Shown here one piece after another: positions 45,000 to 56,899 of a stretch of 64,000 nt of DNA (position 1 is the stretch's first letter; every line of letters starts with the position of its first letter). The stretch covers positions 62,001 to 126,000 of the forward strand of contig JAAKBF010000202.1 of NCBI GenBank assembly GCA_012656075.1, read 5' to 3'. The notes under the pieces were generated by a model that saw only the letters and a program-made list of their open reading frames with translations, was not told the DNA's origin and ran no database searches. The stretch is from Phytophthora hibernalis (taxonomy: Eukaryota; Oomycota; Peronosporomycetes; Peronosporales; Peronosporaceae). A program made the position numbers and the translations under genes.

Positions 45000-46300
45000 A
45001 GCGAGGAAAGTATAATAGATTACGCTCATGAGCTAGCCTTTTTGCCTGACCTGACGGAATCGTTATCGACGGTGCTGGACTACGAAGGTGACAACGTTGT
45101 ATCTCCAGAGCACGATGTTCGGCAGCAGAAGAAGCTCGTCGAAACTTTGAAACGTCATGAAAATATCATGATCTCGAGCGGAAATGCGCTTCCACCACCG
45201 GCATACGGGTGGTCTGCGATATCGACGTCCAATGGCACGAACCCATCAAGCAACGAGCTCGGCGAGTGCCGCTGAAGAACTTGAGCAAACTCTATCAGCT
45301 TTTGAAAGCTCTGCTTCAGACAGGTCTTGTGTCATTTTCGATGAGTCCTTGGGCCTCGCCTATTGTGATCGTCATGAAAAAGAATGGTGTCGACATTAGG
45401 CTTTGCATTGACTATAAGATGGTGAATGCAATTACAGTCAGCATGGAATATGCAATACCGCTGGTCGACGACCTGCTAATGAAACTCGAGAGCTACTTGC
45501 GGTTCTGTTCCCTCGACACTGCAAGTGGATTCTGGGCCGTAATGATGACTCAACGAGCTCGCGAGGTTTCAGCTTTTGTGTGCCCTAGGCCACTTCGAGT
45601 GACTGCGCGTGCCGTTTGGGCTTAAAATGCGCCCATGATCTACCAGCGACTCATCGACAATGCTCTCTGGGGTTACGTACAACCTAGTGGTGGCTGGGCG
45701 ACATTCGCCGAGAAGATGCGGCTCGCTGAGGCTGCAACAACAGCTCAACGAAAGAAAAGACCATCCCGGCTAACGCAAGGGGCCGATTCGATGAGTTTAA
45801 GCACCAAATTTGAAGCCGACTACCGATCTCTCGACGAGTCTGACCCGCTGCAAGAGCTCATCAATAGCCCTGAAAATGACATGTTCAGTACGGGTGAACC
45901 GGACGGATCACAGCTAATTCCAGTCTAGGTCGACGTTCGTTCGTCGACAATATTTGCTTTGGAGGGGCAACCTTCGACGAGTGCCTCAACACGCTCGACC
46001 GGTTGTTGACCCGATTCGCCGAGTGCAGAAGCAGTGCGAGCTTCACCAAGAGTATTTTTGTCCAGCCGATGGTAGTCTTCCTGTCCCACAAAGTGACGGC
46101 CGACGAAATCGCCGCGGATCCCAAGAAGCTGGCTGCAATCGCCGTGCTTCTCTTCCGTCATCGCAAAAGGGATGCAGGCATTCCTTGGCGCACTCAATTA
46201 CTACAGCCGGTTCATCAAAAACCTGGCGTTGTATGGAGCTGTGCTTTATCAGCTGAAGAAGATGACTTCAGTAGTGGAAGCGACTTATCGACCGCCAGAG
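45000..46300 (+). pseudogene. Reverse transcriptase of element D (FVDN box)
   Basis: Reads VVCDIDVQWHEPIKQRARRV, SMSPWASPIVIVMKKNG, IRLCIDYKMVNAIT, SLDTASGFWAVMM and, after a shift, RMPFGL-like sequence and IYQRLIDNALWGYVQ. The motif that should be FVDD or YVDD reads FVDNICFGGATFDE at about 45930-45975, so the second Asp of the metal site is Asn. It ends with the connection LNYYSRFI in another frame. Several shifts. Confidence 0.8.
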
Positions 46301-47230
46301 CTTCATTCGCTGAGCTAACACGGAAGGTGACAGAAGTACATATTCTAAGGCACTTCGACTCATCGAAAGACGTCCATGTCATGGTCTTTGCCAATGACTG
46401 GGCGTTGAGTAGCACCCTGATGCAGATGCATGATGGGAAACTGCACCCAGTCCGTTTCTGTGGCAGCGGGCTGAAAGAAAGCGAGGTCAACTACCACCCA
46501 GCCGAGCGAGAAGTGCTTGCGTTGCTTCAATTGCTGAAGATGTGCTATACGCTGGTGGCGGGCAAGACAATCCACGTCTACACCCGGTTCTCCACGTTAG
46601 AATGGGTGTTCTCGTCGAAGCCATTGTACGGGCGACCAGTGAGCTTCGCCGTCCTGCTCTCGACTTACCACTTGAAAATTAAATGGGTGCGAGCGGGACA
46701 TCGAATTCGGTCAGCTGTTGCAAGCCTCTATTACTCCACACATTGGGCTCGACGAGTCGTTAGCACACATTGCACCACCATCTAAGAACTCGGCGAGTGT
46801 CCGCCTGGACCCAGAATTGCTATATGCGCACGTACCACACGACTTTGAGGGATACGTCCTGTCATTCGACGGGTCGGCGAAGATGAAGAAGTATGGCGGC
46901 TATGGTAGTTGTTCGTGCATCTTGTGGCGGTTGCCGATGTGGGACATTGTGATCGCTGCGAGTGCTCACCTCTTGGAAACCACGGTCAAGATCGCCGAGT
47001 ACTCCGGAATGAATAACGGCGTCATCGCGGCACTTGACAGGGGCATCACCGACCTTATTATAGTCGGCGATTCCAGGCTCGCAATGCAGCAATCCATGGG
47101 GGTGATTGCATGCATTACAAATTCAGTTAGTGCGCCATAACTCATCGCTCGCCTCAACTCAGTACGCTACCTCCATGTAGTCCGATGCTACAACTCAGCT
47201 GCGGACACGCTAGCCACGGAAGCTCTAGAA
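46300..47230 (+). pseudogene. Tether and RNase H of element D
   Basis: The connection (LRHFDSSKDVHVMVFANDWA, AEREVLALLQLLKMC) leads to the second RNase H: LSFDGSAKMKKYGGYG, KIAEYSGMNNGVIAAL, IVGDSRLAMQQSMG and, in another frame, CYNSAADTLATEALEA. D, E, D and D are all present. Breaks near 46740 and 47140. Confidence 0.8.
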
Positions 47231-47639
47231 GCGAAATCTGGGCGTGTCGTTCTTAGAGGTGACCGCAAAGCTGAGCTTAAGACGTTGAACCGGATACAGG
47301 AGAAGCTGTTTATCGGGAAAAGCTCGACGAAGCAAAGAAGAAGTCACTCCTAAAGTCTCAGCGATTACTCGAAGTCAAACTCAACCAGTTCGCCGAGTTC
47401 GATTTGCCGAAGACGAAGGACAAGACCCAGCGAGCGAACCTGCACCCGACGTGCCAGTAGATCCAGATTCGCCAAGTCTACCCGACAATGATAACCCGGT
47501 CGACGAGTTCGAAATGGAGTACTACCCTCCAGAAGCTCAGTGAGTAGTAGAGCAGGGCAAAGCTTGCTCAGAACGTCAGGAACCGCTGTGTGCTGAAGAC
47601 GTCAACCCTCTAGTGGTCTAGGCTAAGCGACGAGGCCGG

Positions 47640-48560
47640 ATATCAATGGCACAAGACGCGGAATGTTGATGGTCAGACCTGAAGAAATATTTGCGAGGTG
47701 AATTCGGCGAGCTCACTCGGCGAAGAGCCGGCGACGCCGGCAAAGTAGCCGATAATTTTGTACTCAGCGAGGACGGCCTACTGTATTACATGAGCCGTCG
47801 CAGAGAGCGAGGAAGACCCGATGAACACGACACGAAGCTGAGAATGGTAGTGCCAACCACACTCATCGACAAAATCTTGGCGAATTACCATAACTCCATT
47901 GAAGGAGGACGTTAGGACGTATTACCGAGTGAAGGTCGACTACTATTGGATCGGTTTGTATGCCGACGTGGTCAAGCATGTGCAATCCTGTGAAGATTGC
48001 AACACCAGTAAGAGCAAGCCTCAACTTCGCAGGTAATGTCGTCTCCGATCGACCTTTCCAGATTGTGTCGATGGACTTCGTTATACCATTGCCGAAGACT
48101 CAGCGAGGAAACACGGCTCTCCTGTTGTTCCAAGATCACTTCACCGGGTTCGTCATCGCTAAGGCGATGAGCGATACTGGGGCACTCGAAGTGGCTAAAG
48201 CATTCGAAGAGTGCATATTCCGTCGATTTGGCGCACCATCGCTCATCCGACACGACCGAGACCCAAGATTTATGATCGAAGTCATTCAAACTTTCTCGGA
48301 GATGGGTCTCGAGCTACATTTAGCTACCGACCACAAATGAACGGACAGCAGGAACAAAGTGTGAAGACCATGATACAAACGGTGCGTGGCTACGTTGAAG
48401 ACCCGCTTCAAGCTGACTGGGACAACATCGCTGAGAAACTGGTCTACGCCATCAACAATTCGAGGGATTCGACTCGGCGAGAAACGGGCGAGAAACGCCA
48501 TTTTACTTGGTCCACGGCTGGGACGCTCAGTCAACACTTAAATTGTTGACATCCTACATT
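47640..48560 (+). pseudogene. Integrase of element D
   Basis: The zinc-binding part (LANYHNSIEGG, ADVVKHVQSCEDC) leads to the catalytic core: DRPFQIVSMDFVIPLPKTQR, IRHDRDPRFMIEVIQ and RPQMNGQQEQSVKTM. These supply the first Asp, second Asp and Glu of DDE. A frame change lies near 48330, another near 47910. Confidence 0.82.
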
Positions 48561-48739
48561 AGCCGAGTCTCGAAAGACCCCGCGAAACAAACCACCTCAG
48601 CGAAAGCGACGAAATGGCGCCGAAGCTAACCGACAACGAAAGTAGCGCTCAAGCTAGCCTATGAGTACCAGCTGAAAGAAAGGCCCGGCGAGCAAAAGAA
48701 CACAACGACTCGCTAAGTCGGAGCGAGCAGAAAGTCATA

Positions 48740-49330
48740 CCGAATGACTCGATGAGCGAGGAGACAGCTGAAGCAAATAATAGCGACGGACTGGCCGAGT
48801 CAAAACAGTCTCTGTTCAAGATTGGAGACCAAGTCTGGCTGTTCATGGAGCGTGTCAAACCAGGCCTGAAAAATGTGTGGCATAGTCCGTTTCGGATCAA
48901 GCAGACGATCGAGGAGTTCGCCTACGAGCTGGAGTTGCCAGACAAGAGTGGTTACCGGTTCTATCCAGTAGTCCACGTGTCCAGACTGAAGAAAGTGACC
49001 GAACTCGGGGAAAGGCCTACGACTTCGCTAGTGAAAGGACTCAGCGAAACCGATCGATTGGATTTCGACGAGGAACTGCTGCCAGAAGACAGCTGGGAAC
49101 CTGACGAGCGGACTGGTCGATGAAGTCGAAGCTATCCTTACGGACGAAATGCCACACTCGACGAGTACGGACCGAGCCCAGGGCCGGTTTCTGGTAAAAT
49201 GGGTGGGCTATGACGAACCCAGCTGAGAACCACTGTCGAAATTATCGTGTGGAGGACTTCTCTTCGACTATCATCGACAAAAGAAACGTGACAACCGACT
49301 GCAAATGGTGCAAGTTGCAGACGAGTGTTA
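48740..49330 (+). pseudogene. Integrase C-terminus and chromodomain of element D
   Basis: FKIGDQVWLFMERVKPGL and WHSPFRIKQTIEEFAYELEL form the GPY/F module. After SRLKKVTELG follows a chromodomain in two frames (DEVEAILTDEMP, FLVKWVGYDEPS, then a stop and KLSCGGLLFDY). A chromodomain can target insertion to heterochromatin marks; here it is interrupted. Confidence 0.8.
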
Positions 49331-49499
49331 AAGCTATTGCATATGACAAAATACCACCGATCTGTGAAGACAAGCAGGCAGGTCGGTGAGCGAAAGCTAC
49401 TGCGTCAGCTTATATTTTATATATTACGAGATGGATGAGTACGGACTACATGAAGAAAAACAACTACCAAGACTCAGCGAAAACTGCAACTGGGCGAAC

Positions 49500-52400
49500 T
49501 ATGAGTCTCAGCGAAACGACTGCTTAGGCCTCGTCGAAAATTTGCTCGAAAATGTGGATACCAACACGATTAGCCGGAGGCTGAGCACTCTCGTCACAAG
49601 CAGGAGGCTCTGGCTCGTTGGGATCAGTGTCCTCCTGCAAAGCCTCGACGTCGCCGACGAAAAACTGGGGCAAATACCGGGAACTCGGGATTGCGCGGAC
49701 GGAAGCACGTGTTGTATGGGTGCAACTCTGGACGAGTCTCCCACCACACTCGCCAGGGTTTTGAACGTCCAGGTCCTTGAGCTCAGCGAACTAATTCGAA
49801 CGAGACGGGAACATTGGCTGGCTGATCAACGAATACGTAGGGATCGTGGGCTCAAAGTAGAGTTCGGAGTCGAGACTCGGCGACGGACCTCGAGCTGATC
49901 GAGGACTAGCCACGAGTTGTGGGCGGTGTACACCCTTAAACGTAAGCGCCGAGGCGACCTGCTGCGGATCGTCAAGAAGTCTTACGAGGAGGCACACCGG
50001 GTTGCGGATGGCGGCGAACTCCGACACGGGCGAACCTGGATTTAGGTCTGGGTGTAAACCCAACAAGACACTTGAATCCACGATCCAGTGATTCCTCTCC
50101 CAGAGAGCCACGAAAATCTTGGTACGAGAACCATGAAGTTGCGACTCGTCAAATTCCAGACTATCACACAAGAAACGAGCTCAAGCGTCGCAAACGATCA
50201 TCAAAGGAGTCGTCGATTTCGCCGACTTGTTCTTGGAATGCAGACGTTGGTGGGCTGCGTCAATCTCCTCGCCGAGACAAAAATGGAAGTCTCCGGGAAC
50301 ATGGCGAGACTTGTTGGCATGGATGAGACGGATTAAACCCATCCACCCACTTCCGAAGCCCATCGAGAGTAGTTGGTGTCGGCGCCACACTAGACGTGCC
50401 TCCGATATCCGGCATCTTGACTGGGGAACGACATGCGAACATTTTCGCCCAGCAGCGAGCGGACCCATAATGAAAGAGCTCCACGCTATGAGTCTGACTC
50501 ATCGGCGGAGCCTCCCTAGCCTCGCGCGCAACCGCCTGTGCTGCACGAGCACGCAGCGTCGCGATGGAAAGCCTAAAAGGTGCAGGAAATTCCACCATAC
50601 CGGGGTCGTCGGAGGCTGACTTGGCGAAAGAACGCTTGGAATCTTCTTGGACGATCTCGACAAGTTGAAACCTGTCGAAACGCCTGGAAGCAGCCGGTGC
50701 CTTGCCCTTCGCAGGCGACTTGGCGACAGGGTACTGAAGCCCTAGGCTTGGCCGCCTGAGAGACCGGGGCACCCTTGCTCGACGACTTGGGACCAGAATC
50801 ATTAACGATCGATGAGTTCTGGGCTTTCTTGGCAGACGATCGAAGAGGCTTGAGAGCTGATCGCTTCTTCGACGAGCCCTTCGATCGAGGAGCCGGCGCA
50901 CTCCCTCGCTTGACAGAATGTAGAGCTTTTCGACGAGCATCGGCATAGCTCTGTAGCTTGCCACGTGGAGGCGCCCGGTCCGTGAGGACCACGCTGCTGG
51001 CTGACGATGAACAGCTATCCTCAGGTTCGATATCCATAAGAAAATCTCGATGAGACATCCCGTTCGATGAACACCAACTGGTGACGGCTGAGAAGTAGAC
51101 AGCGAATCGCTGGTCTGGCTCGGCGGAATTCTAAGCACAATATCACCAGAAAGGGCGGACCCCGCCACCTTCGGCGAAGCCGGACTAGGCGAACCATTCA
51201 AAGCATCTTTGTCAAGAACGTCTAACTCGGCGAGAACAGCCTGAGTAATGCAAGCAGAATTCTTTGTTGCTGCTCGGGAGGGGCGACGTCGAGATGAGGA
51301 TGCACCGTAAAGCTAGTCGAAGCCGGAACGGAGACTAAGGAACTCAGCAAAGGAGTCGCCACGGAAGCAGACGAACTCGACGAGACAACTGCTGGAGCCG
51401 ACTCTGTCGACGAGTCAGTGGAAGTCACAGATCCAGATGCTGGACAGGGCAAAGATATTATACGACCGAGGGAAGAGCTCGTGGCCAGACAGAAACTCAC
51501 CAAAACTGCTGATGAACTCGCCAGGTCCGGATCAACGGAGCTCGACGAGTCTGCCTCAAGATCAGGGGACTCGTCGACGTGAACATCGCTCTCATCAACT
51601 TCGGCCGGAACCGCGTCGTGAGGAGGACTCAGCGAGTGTCGCTCGGGATAATAACCGCTCGAATTGGCACAGCTAAGACCAGCCGCCGGAGAGCAGAGAC
51701 GACGCCGTCCTGGAATAGGCAGCAAAGGCGCATGCTCAGCGACCATATCCGCCCGGAGCAAAGTCGTCGATGCGTCGAACCCCTGCTTGCCGGGTACAGG
51801 ACGCTCAAACTCGCCGCGAGAAACACTCTTAGACGGGCTGCCGTCGGATTCGCTGGGTTAGAATACCGACGGAGGCGTTCGGCCGGAGTCAAAGTCTTCA
51901 GTGGCGCGCTCCTTAGCTGAGAGACCGAACGGGCGCGAGGTCGACTTAGACAGTTTGGGGTGTGAAGCACTAGGCGAAGATCCAGATGATACCGTGTGAA
52001 ATGACAGAGAGATCGACAACGCTGCACTCGCCGACGTAACATTAGCCGAGCTCGCCGGAGTCGGAATCGCTGAGCTCAAAGATACTCCGCTCGACGAGCT
52101 CCCTGGAAGGATTGTGAGGTAACCTCACAGGGCTGATGTGAAGAACGAAGCTCCAACGACTCGGGAAAGCGCTCGGCGAGTAGCCGACAGAGACGAGCGT
52201 TAATTTGGAGGTCCCTAGGATCTAGTCCCGGGACATCATCGCCACCCTGAGCAGCGACAGTCAAGAGCGGATCGTATACGGGGTAGCGACCGCGGAGAGC
52301 GACAACACGCTTCTGCCGAAGGACGGTACCCTGCAACGACTCCATCGTTCGACGAGCTTCTCGGAGGGCATAATCACCACCGGAGCAATGGCCTCCTGGA

Positions 52401-53627
52401 GCTGGCGATAATAAGTTGAAGCCACTCCGTGAAGAGTGGTGCGCTCTGCCTTGATCTCAATAACCTTCTGACCCAGGCTTGCACAAGTCCGATCACGGTT
52501 CTCGAGCTCAGCCTGAAGCTTCCGAATCGTCGCTTCGGCAGCACGAGTACGGTCACTTTGCTGAGCAATAATGGTCCGGGACTCCGCCGTGAGCTGAGCG
52601 ATCGTCTTGTTGAACGATTCGGTTAGCTCAGTCGTGCGCAAAGAGCCCGAGCAATAAATTCCCAGCTCTTTGGTGACGGTATCTAGCTGGTGGTGCAAAG
52701 AGACCGACTCAGCGATCGCGGACTCCATTCTCTTGTAACGAGCAGAAGCCACTCGGTCAAACTTGGCGAGCTAGATCCCTAGCTCGGCGATTTCGGCAGA
52801 CACATCCGGGAGAGGCACTACATCACGTTGCAACGCAGCCAAGATAGAATCTGGCAAATTTGCCCCAATAATGGTCTGGCGAGTTGAAGCGTCGGCGGGT
52901 GGAGGACAGCTGGTCAGTAGAAACGAGACCAGCTGAGCGAGAGAAGCATCACGCTGTCTCTGCTCTTCCCCTTCCTGAGCGAGACCTCGACGAATCCCAG
53001 CGAGGCCAGCGGAATCGCCTGCCGCCAGATTCGCCGAATCATCCTCTGAGTCAGCGAGTGTAGCTGAGCTACCAGCGATTTCCACTGGCGATCCCGGCGA
53101 TCCCGGTCGAGACGAGTATCATCCTGCTGAAGACCATGCGCGGCCTCAGCAGCGGGCGTTAGAGCTTGGCTGGAACCAGCGACGGAAGATTCCGGCGAGC
53201 CCAGTGAGTTCGTCAAGTCGACAAGATCTGAGGATCCATCCGTGGGTTGATCAGCGGGTCCGAGCAAAGAAACTTGGTCGTGGAGGTCCAACGACGCACG
53301 AACAGCGCTCCTGCAACAGCGCTCCTGCAACAGCGCTCGAGGAAATCGACGACACTTGAGGAGCAAATAAACTCGCGAGGAAGAACCAACTCGACGAAAC
53401 GGCGGTGGCTGTAAGTCCGCAACGGAAGCTGCTAATCGCACACACGCGGCGGGTTAGATGACCATCGGTGAGGACAAGAAGCATGCCTAGCGCGGGAGGC
53501 GTACCTGGCCAGCGAGAGCAGCAGTGGCGTCCTCGACGGGCTTCCTGAAAGTAACAGCACTTGACTCCACGAGATTTCCAACCGACGGAAAGTTGGAGAA
53601 CGGAGTGATGGTCGGGACACTCACCAT
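49500..53627 (-). pseudogene. Antisense reading frame of element D (unknown protein)
   Basis: From an ATG at 53627 about 4 kb of minus-strand sequence reads as one long protein broken by single-base shifts. Parts in order: Ser/Pro-rich start; ANLAAGDSAGLAGI; a long coiled-coil-like segment at about 52752-52380 (VSLHHQLDTVTKELGIY, then IRKLQAELENRDRTCASLGQ); ARLCRLLAERFPESLEL; Ser/Ala/Val-rich low complexity (about 51760-51230); a basic part (SKGSSKKRSALKPLRSSAKK); and ARAAQAVAREAREAPP. At the far end HWIVDSSVLLGLHPDLNPGS and NPVCLLVRLLDDPQQVASAL appear. It occupies the space between pol and the 3' LTR, opposite to pol. Element A has minus-strand coding in the same place. No enzymatic motif is seen. 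Confidence 0.6.
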
Positions 53628-53654
53628 CCTGGCTCGTATCACGCCCAGCGCAGT

Positions 53655-54607
53655 TGTGGTGTAAAGAAATCCAGATTTTGGATAACCCTACACTAGGGAT
53701 GCCTAAGCTAGACCAGTGGATACATCGCACTCAACAGGGAACGGATTTAAACGGGGATCGCACTTAGCTGGACTCAGCGAAGGACAGACTCAGCGATGGA
53801 CGGACTCGGCGATAATCGACTCGGCGAAAGTTGGACTCGGCGAAAGTCGACTTGGCGAGAATATGCCTCGAGGGAGATATACCAACGGGGGATAAATCAG
53901 GATCTGGGCGAAGAGTCGCCGAGAGGTAGGAAACAGCTCGACATCAAGGGACGGAGCTGAGCGAAGAGTCGCAGGGAGATCTGTAACGACTCCATTTCAT
54001 TAGATATTTGTATAGGACCGATAGAAGAACATAGGGAAGAGCCCGAAAGGTCTCTCCGAAGATATAGAGATAACAATCAGTGCAGAATCTTCTAAGTCCA
54101 AGAACAGCGTACAGTTTTCCGGTAAGTCCTGCGTGGGCTGGATTATGTCTGCCGTCGTTCCCGAGAGGCATAGCTTGTAGGGGAGCCGTCTGGTAGCGCC
54201 AAGAGATCAAGGTCGGTCCAGGGTGGGCACTTCTCGCTACGAAGCGAAGACAAGTCTCGTCGATTCGACGCGCCGGTGGGTCTGCACAACCCAGGACACC
54301 GTAACCTCTTAGCTGGGCGTAATTTTCGCCTGGTGGCCTGTAAACGAGCTCGCGCGCTGTCGTCCATCCTTTGGTGGAGGGCACAGGATTTGGCGCGGAG
54401 ACTGCCCCGCTCAGGCGAGTATCTGCAGAGTTTGGAGCTTGGTACTTGTTGGGAACAACACTCAACTGAACCCCGGCTGGGGCGAACCGCAAAGGGAACC
54501 GACAGGAACCCTGCGCAAGCCCAACATCGCCGACCTGACTCGGCGAATTGTTGTGCTGTTGCGTGGAAGCCGAACTAACGACGTTTTATGTAAATTACAA
54601 CACCACA
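53655..54607 (+). repeat. 3' LTR of element D
   Basis: Partner of 39906-40927, without the extra 70-base repeat block. The bases before it (CACGCCCAGCGCAGT) are not purine-rich, so the usual polypurine tract is not evident. Confidence 0.92.
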
Positions 54608-54752
54608 TTTACACTTCGGTGGTCGAGATGTGATCTTTACCAGTGACCCCGCCCAGTTAAACCCGGTTGTTCCGTTTGCGCTCTCAACTGCGCTGTCATA
54701 AATCCAAAATCCCACACATCGACAAGGCCGTGAATTGTGGAGGGGTGAGTAT
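54608..54752 (+). pseudogene. Helitron helicase gene, middle part
   Basis: Reads HFGGRDVIFTSDPAQLNPVV and continues, after one base shift, HKSKIPHIDKAVNCGGVS. FTSDPAQL is PIF1 helicase motif III-like (normally GD.AQL). It abuts the 3' LTR of element D on the left and the Copia element on the right. Removing the Copia joins GGVSI to PFVCVLTSQNR in frame. Confidence 0.85.
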
Positions 54753-55277
54753 TGTTGTAGTTAACCCTTTTGTTGCCCATACATTTTCTGTTTAAAAATG
54801 CGTACTTTAATCAAGATAAAATTCCAAAACGACGCATAATGCCTCGTTTTGATATTACTTTCCGGTGACTATATTCTAAGTTTTCTGTAAAGACCAGAAA
54901 ATGTTTTTATAATGCATCGTTTTGGTCAATCTCCGGTAGATATATTATTGGTCAGTATTAAAATCATAGTATTTGATTGGACTATTTTAGTAAAACGATG
55001 CATTATGCCACGTTTTGGTCCAGTCGGCAACAAAAGGGTTAATGTTTTTTGTAAGCAAATCTGGTTTCTAATCTTAGTTAGAAACAGATGCCAATTGATT
55101 AGAACTTGGTATTACTTTAAGTATACTGAGCTTAAGAGATGTTATTGAGTGGCAACCAAGGCCAACAAAAGAAAAGAGAACCCAACCGGATGAAGAGCTG
55201 GGCACGGCACTCGCTGTTGAATTTGCCGCTCCGTCTGACGGTTATTCATACATACAACTTCGGCCAAGACAACAATA
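54753..55277 (+). repeat. 5' LTR of the Copia element, with nested MITE
   Basis: 525 bases, of which 278 are a MITE plus its TTAA duplication. The remaining 247 match the right LTR with about eight substitutions and one small indel. Confidence 0.9.
54765..55038. mobile_element. piggyBac-type MITE (274 bp)
   Basis: Perfect 13-bp terminal inverted repeats CCCTTTTGTTGCC...GGCAACAAAAGGG, flanked by TTAA on both sides (54761-54764, 55039-55042), the signature of piggyBac insertion. The interior has subterminal repeats of the type ACGATGCATTATGCCACG, in three related copies (about 54826, 54909 and 54992). No coding capacity. Confidence 0.92.
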
Positions 55278-55372
55278 TTTCAGATACTTCGGATGAGTGT
55301 CTTGACCAAGCAAGAGAAGACCGTGCACGTCGGCCTTGAAAAGTTATCAGGCCGATAAATTGAGTTTTCTAC

Positions 55373-56441
55373 TTGGAAGACAAGCTGCTCACGCACGTGT
55401 CCCAGTTGGACCTGGACGTCGAGAATCGGCTTCTCGAAACCGATCAACCGGAGCCGAAGGTTGGCATGCATGACTTTCTGAATCCCACGCCGCCACGTCT
55501 GACGGATGTAGACGTGAAGGCAGCTCCTCCTGATGAGCAATTGAGATTGCGCAGGGAAATCATGGTATGGCGCAAGGCGGACGCGGCAATGCGTCACGTC
55601 CTCAATTCGACCCTCCCAAACTCGTTCTTATCGTCCTTGCCAGCCGATGTAAGGAACCTGGAGGTGTGCGTCATTTGGCAGCATCTTGAGCGCAAGTTTG
55701 CACTCGGTGACGCTGGAGGATTGGTGTCGTTGACGAACCGTTGGAATCGGATTCTCAACTCGAATTGGAAATACACCATGACTCTGTTCTCGCTGCTGAA
55801 CCAAGCGCTGAACGAAATGAATCGGAAGTCCAATACGCTCCTCGGTAAGGAGATGATGACAGAGACGATGATGTTCGTACAAGTTTTGGCGCAACTTCGT
55901 AGTGAAATCTGGGCGTCGTCAATTGAGCTTTCGGAGGAAGCGTTCAGCGTTGAAAGTGTGGAGATCGCGTTGAACAAGCTATTCGGTGACAGGTCTAAGA
56001 AGATGATCACCGGATCAGGTGACGCGCATCAACAACGTTAAAAGTGACCGTGCGCGCGGTTACGACTTTAAGAAGCGCAAGCAAGACGGATGCAGTGGTA
56101 TTCAGGACCAAGGGTGCTTCTACTGCTTCAAGAAACAGCAGGTTCAGTGTGAGCGCATGAAGGCCGACCGCGACCCAAACCATGACGGTGGGCCGCCCTT
56201 CCGTACGAACATGGATGCCCAACCATCCAAGCGAGCGCCAAGCAACACCAAGAAAATTACTACGGTGCAGCGCGCTACTAACAAACAAAGGACTGGTGAA
56301 CTGCCAACGATTTTCGAGATTGAGGAGGAATTCAGCCTATCAGGTTCGGAGAAAGAGGAGTCGGAAGAGGGCGACGGAAGCTGTTTGAAGAGCTTTGGTG
56401 AATCTACACCTCGGTACGTAAACGATATGGTACATATTTGA
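55373..56441 (+). pseudogene. Gag of the Copia element
   Basis: A well-kept 222-residue Gag (LTHVSQLDLDVENRLLETDQ, VWRKADAAMRHVLNSTLPNS, VIWQHLERKFALGDAGGL, TLFSLLNQALNEM) then, after a shift near 56030, a basic part with a zinc-knuckle-like GCFYCFKKQQVQCERMKADR. The His is absent and the spacing is altered, so the knuckle is degenerate. Confidence 0.82.
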
Positions 56442-56863
56442 GTTGGTTACATCGACTAACAGTTACGGATGATCTGTGGATTGTTGATACAGGACCTGGA
56501 TTTGGAATAAGCCCAGACGAAGGCTGGTTCAAATCGCTACACAAAGGTTTGAGCCATAGGTTTGAGTATGGTAACGGTAGCACATCAGAAACCTCTCTAA
56601 CTGGCTCAATACAAATGCATGCTGCAAGTCCTTTCAATAAGTCTATCGGTATAAAGATTAAGAACATTGCGTTTGACAAGGAATGTGGCAGTAACTTAAT
56701 TAGTGCTTGTCATCTCGCTAAGCAAGGGTATAATCACATTCAATCTCAGGATGGGGAGTTTTGTATTTCTTCAATAAGAAAGGACAGCTTTTATTTGCTG
56801 CTGTGCAAAAGGAGGCGGTGTATTATCTGCCCTCTTCCAGGCAGATTTACGTGCAAACCGTAA
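56438..56863 (+). pseudogene. Protease region of the Copia element
   Basis: DLWIVDTGPGFGISPDEGWF carries the DTG triad of Copia proteases (usually W-x-x-D-[ST]-G). It continues GNGSTSETSLTGSIQM and NLISACHLAKQGY, the family's usual second half. Followed by stops. Confidence 0.75.
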
Positions 56864-56899
56864 GCAAGAGCTTTACAGAAGCACAGAAAATTGCTTTGA

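Larger units (their letters stand above)
39906..54607 (+). mobile_element. Element D: 14.7 kb Ty3/Gypsy chromovirus
   Basis: LTRs of 1,022 and 953 bases begin TGTGGTGT and end ACACCACA (left copy ACACCACT), and are about 99% identical outside one indel region. The flanking 4 bases are TTTG (39902-39905) and TTTA (54608-54611), one mismatch. Order: gag, protease, RT, RNase H, integrase and chromodomain on plus, then about 4 kb of minus-strand reading frame before the 3' LTR. It is inserted in a Helitron helicase gene. High LTR identity means a recent insertion, yet the coding frames are badly broken. Confidence 0.92.
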
